Shown: positions 1-6,590 of the stretch, one piece after another
Layout of the letters: each line of letters starts with the position of its first letter
How positions within the stretch are numbered: position 1 is the stretch's first letter
Assembly (NCBI GenBank): GCA_021813645.1
Contig: JAKAJW010000064.1
Location: forward strand, 1-9,674
DNA from: Pseudomonadota bacterium
GTDB taxonomy: Bacteria > Pseudomonadota > Alphaproteobacteria > Rhodobacterales > Rhodobacteraceae
Reading direction: 5' to 3'
Length of the DNA stretch: 9,674 nt
Notes under the pieces: generated by a model
Told to the model about the DNA's origin: nothing
The model's database searches: none
The model's input: the letters and a program-made list of their open reading frames with translations, nothing else
Program-made: the position numbers and the translations under genes

Positions 1-1
1 C

Positions 2-412
2 GGGCCGGAGGCGATCGCCGCCCGGGTCCGCCAGATCGAGCCGGCGGCCTTCACCAAGGTTTCGGCGCTGGGCATCGAGGAGCAGCGGGTGCGGGTCCGG
101 CTCGACATCCTGACCCCGCAGGATCAGCGGCCGCGGCTGGGCGACAACTACCGGGTCTTCGTACGGGTGGTGGTCTGGTCCGGCCAGGACGTGCTGCAGG
201 TGCCGATCGGCGCGCTGTTCCGCACCGGGACGAGCTGGGCGGTGTTCTGCGCCGTGGGCGGCCGGGCCGAACTGACGCCGGTCGAGATCGGCCACACCAC
301 CGATCTGATGGCGCAGGTCGTCTCGGGCCTGCAGGCGGGGGATCGGGTGGTGGCCTTCCCGAGCACGCAAATCGCGGCCGGCACGCGGATCCGGGCCCAG
401 GCGCAGCAGTGA
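2..412 (+). CDS. HlyD-family efflux periplasmic adaptor subunit (C-terminal part)
   Basis: This is the 3' end of a gene that begins outside the window; the frame is open from base 2 to the TGA at 410-412, giving 136 visible residues. It resembles the beta-barrel and membrane-proximal end of periplasmic adaptor (membrane fusion) proteins that link an inner-membrane pump to an outer-membrane channel. Visible family features are the ALGIEEQRVRV strand, the LGDNYRVFVRVVVW segment, the VPIGALFR motif, and near the end VEIG followed by SGLQAGDRVV. No pump subunit follows, so the partner (an RND or MacB-type ABC permease) would have to lie upstream, as is common for this branch. The next gene, thpR, is about 105 bases away and functionally unrelated. 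The adaptor family is fairly sure; the transported substrate cannot be told. Confidence 0.85.
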   Translation, partial: GPEAIAARVRQIEPAAFTKVSALGIEEQRVRVRLDILTPQDQRPRLGDNYRVFVRVVVWSGQDVLQVPIGALFRTGTSWAVFCAVGGRAELTPVEIGHTTDLMAQVVSGLQAGDRVVAFPSTQIAAGTRIRAQAQQ

Positions 413-475
413 TCCGGCTGCCGCCGTCCCGGGGCTTCGCCGCCGGGCGCGGCGACGCCATCTAGGGGAGGGACG

Positions 476-492
476 CCGGCCGGCTCGGCCGG
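476..492. terminator. GC-rich hairpin between adaptor gene and thpR
   Basis: Bases 476-482 (CCGGCCG) pair perfectly with 486-492 (CGGCCGG) around a 3-base loop. A G-T and a C-G pair outside lengthen the stem to nine pairs (474-494). It lies about 65 bases after the adaptor stop codon and before the thpR start. There is no T-run after it, so it is at best a U-less terminator or a leader structure for thpR. Confidence 0.3.
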
Positions 493-517
493 TGCGCGGC
501 GAAGGGGGCCGGAAGGG

Positions 518-1068
518 ATGTTACGCTGTTTCGTGGCCATCGGCCTGCCGGCGGAGGTGCAGACGGCGCTGGCCCGGCTGCAGGCGGCGTTGCCGCTGCC
601 GCGGCCGGCGGCTGCGGAGAGCTTTCACCTGACCCTGGCCTTTCTCGGCGACATCGTCGAGACCGCCGCGGATGAGGCGCACCTGGCGCTGGCGGCCCTG
701 CGGGCGCCGGGGTTTGCGCTGACGCTGGAAGGGGTTGCGCTGTTCGGCGGGGCGAAGCCGCGGGTGGTCTATGCCGCGGTGGCGCCGCAACCGGCGCTGA
801 TGGCGCTGCAGGCGAAGGTGGAGGTGGCGCTGCGCCGGGCCGGGCTCTCCCCCGACGCGCGGCGCTTCACACCGCATGTGACGCTGGGCCGGCTGACGGG
901 CGGCCGGGCGGAGGCGGCCCGGGTCGAGGCGGCCGCGGCGGCCGCGGCCGGGTTCCGGGCCGGGCCCTGGCGGGTGGCGCATTTCGGGCTTTGGCGTTCG
1001 GATCCAGCGCCCGGGGGCCGGATCCATGCGGAGATCATGCGTTACCCGCTGACCGCGGGTAGGGCTGG

Positions 1069-1072
<4 letters not shown>
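518..1072 (+). CDS. thpR: RNA 2',3'-cyclic phosphodiesterase (2H family)
   Basis: This 184-residue protein belongs to the 2H phosphoesterase superfamily, ThpR/LigT branch. Family members open RNA 2',3'-cyclic phosphates to 2'-phosphate ends and were also described as 2'-5' RNA ligases. Both catalytic HxTL motifs are present with the expected spacing: H37-L-T39-L inside FHLTLAFLGD, and H120-V-T122-L inside FTPHVTLGRL. The start MLRCFVAIGLP is typical of the family, and length is normal. The ATG follows a modest purine-rich site (GGAAGGG) just upstream. An Ala-rich stretch (about residues 130-150) lies after the second motif and looks like a local expansion. The stop codon TAG (1070-1072) overlaps the stop codon of the convergent cupin gene. 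It appears to be a single-gene unit with a housekeeping RNA-processing role in the cytoplasm. Confidence 0.92.
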
Positions 1073-1467
<395 letters not shown>

Positions 1468-1683
1468 CGGGGACCTTTCCGGATGTGAGGGGCGGTTGTG
1501 CCGCAATGTAGTCGGGCGCCCGGCTTTGGCGAGGGCAAAGCGCGACCCTTGCCCGTCCTGCAGGGCTGGGTTGCCGGGCGCCGGGCTTGCAGCGGCGCGG
1601 CAATGGTCTAGCTCTGCCGCGAGGAAACGCCGCCCGCCGGCAGTGTGCGGGCCGGGCGCGCGACGAAATTTGGAGAGCCGTGG
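1468..1683. promoter_or_regulatory. Divergent promoter region between cupin and MFS genes
   Basis: These 216 bases separate two divergent genes and must carry both promoters. A weak candidate for the exporter is TTGCAG at 1587-1592 with TAGCTC at 1609-1614 (16-base spacer). The exporter has a clear ribosome binding site, GGAG at 1672-1675, eight bases before the ATG at 1684, which decides against the upstream GTG at 1645. No clear operator palindrome is seen. Confidence 0.4.
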
Positions 1684-2895
1684 ATGCAGACCGACCCCGA
1701 AGCGAATGCGGGCACTGCCGGCGCCGGCCCGACGGTGCCGGTGCGCAGCATGGCGGCCGCAGCCGGCGTCGCGGTGGCGAGCATCTATTATGCCCAGCCG
1801 ATGCTCGGTCTGCTGTCGCATGACTTTCCCGGCAACCGGCTGGTCGGGATGATCCCCACGGCGACCCAGTTCGGCTATGCCCTCGGCCTGTTCTTCCTGG
1901 TGCCGCTCGGCGATCTGTTGGAGCGGCGGCGGCTGATCGTCGGGCAGTTCCTGGCCCTGGCGCTGGTGCTGGAGCTGACCGCTGCCGCGCCTGGGGTGGA
2001 GGCGCTGCTGCTCGGCTCGGTGCTGCTCGGGGTCTTCGCCACCGCGGCGCAGCAGGTGGTGCCCTTCGCCGCCCATCTCGCCCCGCCGAACCGGCGGGGG
2101 GCGGTGGTGGGGTCGGTCATGGCCGGGCTGCTGGGCGGCATCCTGCTCAGCCGCACGGTGGCCGGTCTGGTGGCCGAGGGCTTCGGCTGGCCGGCGATCT
2201 TCGCCCTGGCCGCGCCGGTCTCGGTGCTGATGGCGGTGCAACTGGCCCGCGTGCTGCCGAAGAGCCCGGCCGAGCAGCGTGGCGGCTATCGCCGGCTGAT
2301 GGGCACGCTGATCCATCTGTGGCGCGAATTCCCCGAGTTGCGCCGGGCGGCCTATACCCAAGCGCTGATCTTCGGCGCCTTCTCGGTGTTCTGGACGACG
2401 CTGGCGCTGCTGCTCGACAGCCCGCGCTATGGGCTCGGGGCGGCGGCGGCGGGCAGCTATGGGCTGATCGGGCTGGTCGGCGTCTTCGCGGCACCGCTGG
2501 CCGGCCGCGCGGCCGACCGGATCGGGCCGCAGCGGGTGGTGGCGCTGGGCGCGCTGGTGGCCTTCGCCTCTTGGGCGGCCTTCGGCTTCTGGAATTCGCT
2601 GCTGGGATTGGCCGTGGGGGTGGTACTGCTCGATTTCGGCGTGCAGTCGGCGCTCGTCTCCAATCAGGCGACCATCTATGCGTTGCGGCCAGAGGCACGC
2701 TCGCGGCTCAACACGCTGTTCATGGGCACCATGTTCGTCGGCGGCGCGGCGGCCTCGGCGCTGGCGGCGGAAGCCTGGCACCTAGCCGGCTGGTCTGGGG
2801 TCTGCGGGCTGGGCGCGACGCTGGCGCTGGGCGCGGCGGCAATTCAGGCGGTTGGGGTGCTGCGGACGCGTGGCGGCGCGGCGGTGGCGGGCTAG
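1684..2895 (+). CDS. Major facilitator superfamily transporter
   Basis: This 403-residue inner-membrane protein has a hydrophobic pattern that fits 12 transmembrane helices in two halves. The N-terminal part has ASIYYAQPMLGLL followed by FLVPLGDLLERRRLIV, the loop 2-3 motif of the superfamily (G-x-x-x-D-R-x-G-R/K in canonical form, here degenerate). The equivalent loop of the second half is AGRAADRIGPQRVV. The SRLNTLFMGTMFVGG segment in the C-terminal half is common in AraJ/YnfM-like drug and metabolite exporters. The start at 1684 is preferred over the GTG at 1645 because of GGAG eight bases upstream. The gene is divergent from the cupin, so the two could be co-regulated. Nothing in the sequence identifies the substrate; an exporter role is an inference from the subfamily. 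Confidence 0.88.
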   Translation: MQTDPEANAGTAGAGPTVPVRSMAAAAGVAVASIYYAQPMLGLLSHDFPGNRLVGMIPTATQFGYALGLFFLVPLGDLLERRRLIVGQFLALALVLELTAAAPGVEALLLGSVLLGVFATAAQQVVPFAAHLAPPNRRGAVVGSVMAGLLGGILLSRTVAGLVAEGFGWPAIFALAAPVSVLMAVQLARVLPKSPAEQRGGYRRLMGTLIHLWREFPELRRAAYTQALIFGAFSVFWTTLALLLDSPRYGLGAAAAGSYGLIGLVGVFAAPLAGRAADRIGPQRVVALGALVAFASWAAFGFWNSLLGLAVGVVLLDFGVQSALVSNQATIYALRPEARSRLNTLFMGTMFVGGAAASALAAEAWHLAGWSGVCGLGATLALGAAAIQAVGVLRTRGGAAVAG

Positions 2896-2960
2896 CCCGG
2901 CCGCCGTCTGGCGCGGCGAAAGCGTGCCGAGAACAGCCCGCCGACAGGCCGGCTTCGAGA
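2896..2960. terminator. Convergent gap between MFS and LysR genes with long-loop inverted repeat
   Basis: CGAGAAC (2928-2934) and GTTCTCG (2964-2970, just inside the regulator's 3' end) form a perfect 7-base inverted repeat around a 29-base loop. It could act on transcripts from both sides, but the loop is long and there is no T-run, so the terminator role is uncertain. Confidence 0.2.
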
Positions 2961-3878
2961 TCAGTTCTCGCGGAACTGGTCGGGCCGCAGGTGCTTGCGG
3001 GCGACGTCGAGCACGATATGCGACAAGAGCCGCATGATCTCGCTGATATGCGCGCTCGCCTGCCAGTGCAGTGAAAGCGAGACGGTCTTGCCGGGCAGTA
3101 GTTCGACCAGGCTGCCGTCGCTCAGCGCGGCTTGAACCGTGGCGCGCGGCATGAGCGCCCAGCCGGCGCCGTTGCGGCAGCAGTTCAGATGGCCGAGATA
3201 GGACGGCAGCATATGGCCGCGCATCGGCACGGCTTGGCCGAAGGCCCGCATCGTCCATTGCTGCGGCAGGGTGTCCTTGCGGTTGAAGGCGAGATGCGGC
3301 GCCTCGGCCACGGCGGCGAGCGTCACGCCGTCGCGGAAATGGGCGTGGAAGAACGCCGGCGTTGCCACCGCATGATATTCGATCGCCCCGAGCGAGATCC
3401 GCCGGCAGCCCTGCAGCGGTTTTTCCAAGGTGGTGACCGCCGCCAGCGCCTCGCCGTTGCGCAGCCGCTGCGCCGTATAGTCCTGATCGTCGGGAATGAT
3501 TTCGAAAAGCAGGTTCAGTTCGGCCGCGGCGCGCTGGATGACTTCGGAGAACCAGGTGGCCAGGCTGTCGACATTGACCGCGATGCGGACCACGGCCGGC
3601 ACTGCCGCCCGCGGATCGGCGACGGTGGTCAGGCTCTTTTGCAACTCATGCTCGAGCAACTGGACCTGGTCGATATGGCGGCACAGGTGCTGGCCGAACT
3701 CGGTCGCCGTGCAGGGCCGGCCCCGGACGACCAGCACCGCGCCCATGCGCTCTTCCAGCTGTTTGATTCTTTGACTGACCGCCGATTGCGTGACGTTCAG
3801 CGCCTTCGCCGCCGCCTCGAAGGACCCTTCTTTGACCACCGCTGCCAGGGCCTCCAGCGCAGGATACTCGAAGTCCAT
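2961..3878 (-). CDS. LysR-type regulator, ArgP/LysG (IciA) branch
   Basis: This 305-residue LysR-type transcription factor has an N-terminal winged helix-turn-helix at about residues 15-45 (SFEAAAKALNVTQSAVSQRI). The effector-binding domain runs from about residue 95 to 295. The AVNVDSLATW segment (100-109) and overall collinearity match ArgP/IciA/LysG proteins, which respond to lysine and arginine and activate amino-acid exporter genes. No lysE/argO exporter lies nearby, which is the usual partner; the divergent neighbour is a desaturase-like gene. LysR-type factors commonly control the gene facing them, so 4087-5046 is the best candidate target, with the palindrome at 3975-3987 as its site. 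The start ATG has GGGAG six bases upstream (3885-3889 on the plus strand). Ligand and target are inferences; the family call is firm. Confidence 0.9.
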   Translation of the reverse strand: MDFEYPALEALAAVVKEGSFEAAAKALNVTQSAVSQRIKQLEERMGAVLVVRGRPCTATEFGQHLCRHIDQVQLLEHELQKSLTTVADPRAAVPAVVRIAVNVDSLATWFSEVIQRAAAELNLLFEIIPDDQDYTAQRLRNGEALAAVTTLEKPLQGCRRISLGAIEYHAVATPAFFHAHFRDGVTLAAVAEAPHLAFNRKDTLPQQWTMRAFGQAVPMRGHMLPSYLGHLNCCRNGAGWALMPRATVQAALSDGSLVELLPGKTVSLSLHWQASAHISEIMRLLSHIVLDVARKHLRPDQFREN

Positions 3879-3960
3879 CGGATTCTCCCATTAGGTCGGC
3901 TGATCGTCGCGTAGACAACCATCGATGGAGTGGGGATCAACGGCAAAAGAATGGCAAGAG

Positions 3961-4020
3961 AAATCCAAACATTATTAGTATTACTAAACGTTAATTTACC
4001 ACTCTTATAGTTGAGTAGGA
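3961..4020 (+). promoter_or_regulatory. AT-rich promoter of the desaturase-like gene
   Basis: This 60-base stretch has 16 G/C bases (27%), in contrast to the very GC-rich surroundings. It contains TATAGT at 4006-4011, a good -10 box (5 of 6 to consensus). No good -35 box sits 16-18 bases upstream; that place is occupied by the palindrome at 3975-3987. This is the layout of an activator-dependent promoter. Transcription would begin near 4018, leaving a leader of about 69 bases. Confidence 0.5.
3975..3987. promoter_or_regulatory. Perfect T-N11-A palindrome, candidate LysR-type binding site
   Basis: TTAGTA (3975-3980) and TACTAA (3982-3987) are exact reverse complements around a single T, giving a 13-base dyad of the T-N11-A form typical of LysR-type binding sites. 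It lies between the divergent regulator and desaturase genes, about 97 bases from the regulator start and 100 bases from the desaturase start. It overlaps where a -35 box would fall for the -10 element at 4006-4011. Confidence 0.6.
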
Positions 4021-4086
4021 ATTTTCGTTTCGGACGTCCCTTCGGTTGTGGCTATCCAGTTCACATTCTCGAGAGGAGCGTTTCAT

Positions 4087-5046
4087 ATGTCCGGAAAAGA
4101 TATCCGCCGCACCTTCATGCGCAGATTTGCGGCATTCAGCAAACAAAGACGCATCGTTGCCTTTGCCATTGTCGCAAGCTTTGCGACACAAATCCTTGCA
4201 GCTGTTCTCTTCGGCCATTGGCTGCTGCACAGTCAGATCGGACCGCTGGGCAGGGCGGCGTTCGCCGGGATCGTCATGCTGTTCATTGGCACCCGGCTGC
4301 GCGGGCTCAACAATATCGTTCACGAGTGCTCGCATGCCACGTTCGCCGTCCAACGCGGGGACAACGCGTTATGCGGGCGGTTTTGCGCCGCGCTGATTCT
4401 GGGATGCTTCACCGACTACAGGGCGGACCATCTCACCCATCACGCCCATCTGGGCGACTATGCGCATGATCGCGACCTGCAGGGGATCCGGGCCCTGCGG
4501 CTCGAGGCGCCCTTGACGCTGCGCACCATTCTTCGCCACATCGTCACGCCGCTGCTCGGCCGGCATCTGCGCTATTACCTGCACCCGAATTTCTCGGCGC
4601 GCGATGGTAGGGTCTTTCTGGCGCTGAAACTCGGGCTGGTGGCCGCGGCGGCCGCGCTCGCCGTGCTGGCGCCGCTGACGGCATTGCTCTTCGTGGCGCT
4701 GCCCTATCTCTGGGTGTTCACCGCGCTCAACTATTGGACCGACTGCATCGACCACGCCGGGATCCTGGCCTCGGGCGACGAGTTGACGGCGTCGCGCAAT
4801 GTGCGGGTGCCGGGCTGGCTGCGCGTGCTGCTGTTTCCGCGCAACGACTGCTTTCACCTCGTCCATCACCTGTTTCCGCAGGTTCCCTCTCAGCATCTTG
4901 GGGCCTGCCACCGGCAGCTTCTGGAAGATCCGGACTATCGCCGACAGGTCGGTGCGGCGCCGCCGGCGCGCCCGGTCAGGGCCGAGAAACGGCGCGACAG
5001 GATCTTGCGGCCGGCCGAAGCGGGGGGGCATGAAACTGTGATTTGA
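4087..5046 (+). CDS. Membrane fatty acid desaturase-like di-iron protein
   Basis: This 319-residue integral membrane protein belongs to the fatty acid desaturase/hydroxylase superfamily. The three histidine boxes that bind the di-iron centre are present: H79-E-C-S-H83, H115-L-T-H118-H119 (followed by H121), and H257-L-V-H260-H261. An extra D219-C-I-D-H223 lies in the C-terminal half. Hydrophobic stretches at about residues 23-47, 54-72 and 175-215 fit membrane helices that place the boxes on the cytoplasmic side. The ATG at 4087 is chosen because AGGAG (4074-4078) sits eight bases upstream; the open frame reaches back to a GTG at 4048 without such a site. The N-terminal third is lower in GC than the rest. 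The family includes lipid desaturases, carotenoid and other hydroxylases, so the substrate is open. The divergent ArgP-like regulator is its likely controller. Confidence 0.85.
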   Translation: MSGKDIRRTFMRRFAAFSKQRRIVAFAIVASFATQILAAVLFGHWLLHSQIGPLGRAAFAGIVMLFIGTRLRGLNNIVHECSHATFAVQRGDNALCGRFCAALILGCFTDYRADHLTHHAHLGDYAHDRDLQGIRALRLEAPLTLRTILRHIVTPLLGRHLRYYLHPNFSARDGRVFLALKLGLVAAAAALAVLAPLTALLFVALPYLWVFTALNYWTDCIDHAGILASGDELTASRNVRVPGWLRVLLFPRNDCFHLVHHLFPQVPSQHLGACHRQLLEDPDYRRQVGAAPPARPVRAEKRRDRILRPAEAGGHETVI

Positions 5047-5053
5047 GTCCGGC

Positions 5054-5113
5054 GCGGCAATGCGGCTGTTTCCCCGGGCGGCAAATTCGCCGCATGCCGG
5101 ACCGCATTGTCGC
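5054..5113. repeat. Inverted repeat downstream of the desaturase-like gene
   Basis: GCGGCAATGCGG (5054-5065) pairs with CCGCATTGTCGC (5102-5113) over 12 positions with one G-T pair, around a 36-base loop. An alternative partner for ATGCGGC (5060-5066) is GCCGCAT (5089-5095), so two exclusive hairpins are possible. It begins eight bases after the desaturase stop codon. There is no T-run; a terminator or mRNA-end structure is possible. Confidence 0.35.
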
Positions 5114-5162
5114 ACCGCGAGAGACCGATACCGAAGGCAGGCGCGCCGTTGCGACATGCCCG

Positions 5163-5190
5163 TTGAAAGCTCGGCGACGGGTGTGATAAC
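5163..5190 (+). promoter_or_regulatory. Sigma-70-type promoter of the small 89-aa gene
   Basis: TTGAAA (5163-5168) and GATAAC (5185-5190) are separated by 16 bases, and TGT directly precedes the -10 box as an extended -10 element. Transcription would start near 5197, about 22 bases before the ATG at 5219. Confidence 0.5.
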
Positions 5191-5211
5191 GCTTTCTAAT
5201 TAGCAGAAAGC
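5191..5211. promoter_or_regulatory. Palindromic candidate operator at the predicted start site
   Basis: GCTTTCT (5191-5197) and AGAAAGC (5205-5211) form a perfect 7-base inverted repeat with a 7-base AT-rich spacer. The repeat directly follows the -10 box and covers the predicted transcription start. Its right arm also contains the only purine-rich stretch (AGAAAG) that could serve as ribosome binding site for the ATG at 5219. A repressor bound here would block the promoter; autoregulation by the gene product is an inference. Confidence 0.5.
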
Positions 5212-5218
5212 TGTGCTT

Positions 5219-5488
5219 ATGACTTATTCGAAATCCTCGCGGGCCAGCGCTTCGGAAGAATCACAAGCGCTCAGCCGGCAGCGCGCGGCCGACTATCTGA
5301 CCGAGGCATTGGCGACCGGCCGCACGCTCGACGTGGCGGTGGCGCTTTTCGACATCCAGCATGGCGGCGAAGCCGACCTGCGCGACTTCGGCTTGGGCTT
5401 CAACCTGCGGCTGGATGAGATCATGGACATCCTGGATGGCGCCAAGCTTCGGCTCGTGGCGGTGCCGGCGGAGCCGCAGACCAAATAG
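5219..5488 (+). CDS. Small protein, possibly a shortened HigA-like antidote relative
   Basis: This 89-residue cytoplasmic protein is of unsure family. The segment A24-DYLTEALATG-34 strongly recalls the N-terminal motif of the HigA-like 'probable addiction module antidote' family. The end, DEIMDILDGAKLRLVAVPAE, recalls that family's last helix and strand. Between them the usual helix-turn-helix seems shortened by about a dozen residues (around ADLRDFGLGFNLRL), so DNA binding is doubtful. No HigB/RelE-type toxin gene lies on either side, so it would be an orphan or a remnant that took another role. The ATG at 5219 is preferred over the in-frame GTG at 5213, since AGAAAG at 5205-5210 is eight bases away. 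Coding is supported by high third-position G/C and by its own promoter and palindrome. Confidence in a real gene is fair; confidence in the family is low. Confidence 0.6.
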   Translation: MTYSKSSRASASEESQALSRQRAADYLTEALATGRTLDVAVALFDIQHGGEADLRDFGLGFNLRLDEIMDILDGAKLRLVAVPAEPQTK

Positions 5489-5525
5489 GCCGAAGCCGGC
5501 TTGGCCGGCGCGACGCCAGTGCCTC

Positions 5526-5541
5526 GCGGCGCCGGCGCCGC
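5526..5541. terminator. 16-base perfect palindrome in a convergent gap
   Basis: The bases GCGGCGCC followed by GGCGCCGC form a perfect 16-base dyad, folding as a 6-pair stem with a CCGG loop. It lies in the 70-base gap between the small gene (+) and the isochorismatase-family gene (-). There is no T-run; a bidirectional U-less terminator is plausible. A 10-base palindrome, AAGCCGGCTT, lies a little to the left in the same gap. Confidence 0.35.
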
Positions 5542-5558
5542 CGATGGCCGGGCCGGTG

Positions 5559-6254
5559 TCAGGACAGGCCGGCGATCTCGGCGAATTCGGCGCTCGACAT
5601 CACATGGCAGTAGATCATGTTGATGACCTCGAGTTCCTTGTGATGCAACTCGTCCGATCCCGCGGCGCAGCAATCTTCCAGCACGATCACGGCGAAGCTT
5701 TCGTCGGCCAGGCTGCGGACGGTGGAAGAGACGCATTGATCGGTGAAGATGCCGGTGCAGACCACCGTCTTGATGCCGAGGTTGTGCAGGATCAGCCGCA
5801 GATTGGTGCCGGTCAGCGCGGAATCCGTGGTCTTGGTCACCACGATCTCATCGGCCAGCGGCGCAAGCGCGGGTACGATCTGCGAGGGCTGCTCGTCCTT
5901 CGGCAGCAGCAGATTGTTCCAGCCCGGCAGCTTCTGCGATAGCGAACGGTCGCGGCCGTCCTTGGTCTGGCAGGCGATGCGGGCGAACAGGCATTCGATG
6001 CCGGCGGCGCGCGCCTTGGCCAGCAGCGCCGCAGTGCGCGGAATGACCTGGTCGTGCATGCGCTGGTGAAACGGGGTCCAGGCGTCATAGGCGGCCTGCG
6101 CCGCGGGGGCGAGCATGTCGCGATCTGGCCGGGCCAGGTAGGTGTTCTGCACATCGATCACCAGAATGGCCGTTTCGGCCGGGTTCAGCACCGGTGTCTC
6201 GGGTTCCGGCGCATCGGCGTAGTAGATCGAGCGATAGGCGGTCTTCCAGGTCAT
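5559..6254 (-). CDS. Isochorismatase-family cysteine hydrolase
   Basis: This 231-residue cytoplasmic hydrolase has the isochorismatase-like fold. The Asp-Lys-Cys catalytic triad is visible as D34 in LVIDVQNTYL, K141 in VVTKTTDSAL and C174 in GIFTDQCVSSTV. The family includes N-carbamoylsarcosine amidase, ureidoacrylate and biuret amidohydrolases and nicotinamidase, which cleave amide bonds through the cysteine. The triad spacing is close to that of biuret hydrolase (as I recall D36, K142, C175), but I cannot confirm the substrate. True isochorismatase activity is unlikely, as no siderophore genes are near. The ATG is preceded by GAGAGG (5-base spacing). It is divergent from the CoA-transferase operon across 336 bases. 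The longer open frame upstream of the start is GC-driven and not used. Confidence 0.85.
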   Translation of the reverse strand: MTWKTAYRSIYYADAPEPETPVLNPAETAILVIDVQNTYLARPDRDMLAPAAQAAYDAWTPFHQRMHDQVIPRTAALLAKARAAGIECLFARIACQTKDGRDRSLSQKLPGWNNLLLPKDEQPSQIVPALAPLADEIVVTKTTDSALTGTNLRLILHNLGIKTVVCTGIFTDQCVSSTVRSLADESFAVIVLEDCCAAGSDELHHKELEVINMIYCHVMSSAEFAEIAGLS

Positions 6255-6590
6255 GTCGGCCTCTCGGAGGGCGCGCGGCCGGGCCGCGCTTGGGGGGCGG
6301 TCTTCGCCGGCGCGGCGACAAATGCGGCGGCGGCAGGTGCGGCGCGAGGCTGGCGGAAAACTGTGGCGGGGTCCAGCGGCGCTTCGGCGCGTTGCCGCCG
6401 CGCCGTTCGTCGCGGCCACGTGGCGGGCGCCTGCCACGGTTTCGGGCGCCAGGGCGCCGGTTCGACCGATCAGGGGCGGGCGGGGCGATTTCCTCTGACT
6501 TTCGCCGCGCTGCGGCTATGATCGGCCGATGACGGGCGGTAGCGCACACGGGGCCCGTTTGGGACGCCGGCGGCGGCAAGGGGAGAGCGC
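6255..6590. promoter_or_regulatory. Divergent intergenic region, hydrolase / CoA-transferase
   Basis: These 336 bases hold no convincing gene. On the left, GCGCGGC (6273-6279) and GCCGCGC (6283-6289) form a hairpin in the expected leader of the hydrolase gene, close to its ribosome binding site. On the right is the candidate promoter of the CoA-transferase operon. The middle is plain GC-rich sequence, and I find no clear promoter for the minus strand. Confidence 0.4.
6495..6522 (+). promoter_or_regulatory. Candidate promoter of the CoA-transferase operon
   Basis: CTGACT (6495-6500) and TATGAT (6517-6522, 5 of 6 to the -10 consensus) are 16 bases apart. The perfect palindrome ATCGGCCGAT (6521-6530) overlaps the -10 box and predicted start site and could be an operator. 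The leader to the ATG at 6591 would be about 62 bases. Confidence 0.45.

Noticed and set aside
1468..2781. Long minus-strand open frame running from 2781 through the cupin gene (570 codons)
   Set aside because: Bases 1468-2781 are antisense to a clear MFS gene; its translation is low-complexity Arg/Gln/His-rich. Only the last 132 codons, from an ATG with a ribosome binding site, are the real cupin.
3132..3914. 260-codon plus-strand open frame opposite the LysR-type regulator
   Set aside because: Shadow of a clear regulator gene; no motif and atypical composition.
4048..4086. Upstream GTG start for the desaturase-like gene
   Set aside because: No ribosome binding site before the GTG, whereas AGGAG lies eight bases before the ATG at 4087; the extra 13 residues would also contain that site.
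4369..5157. 262-codon minus-strand open frame opposite the desaturase-like gene
   Set aside because: Antisense to a gene with three intact histidine boxes; no recognisable protein.
6255..6437. N-terminal extension of the isochorismatase-family protein
   Set aside because: The extra residues are Ala/Arg/Pro-rich and unlike the family; the ATG at 6254 has a ribosome binding site and gives the usual length.
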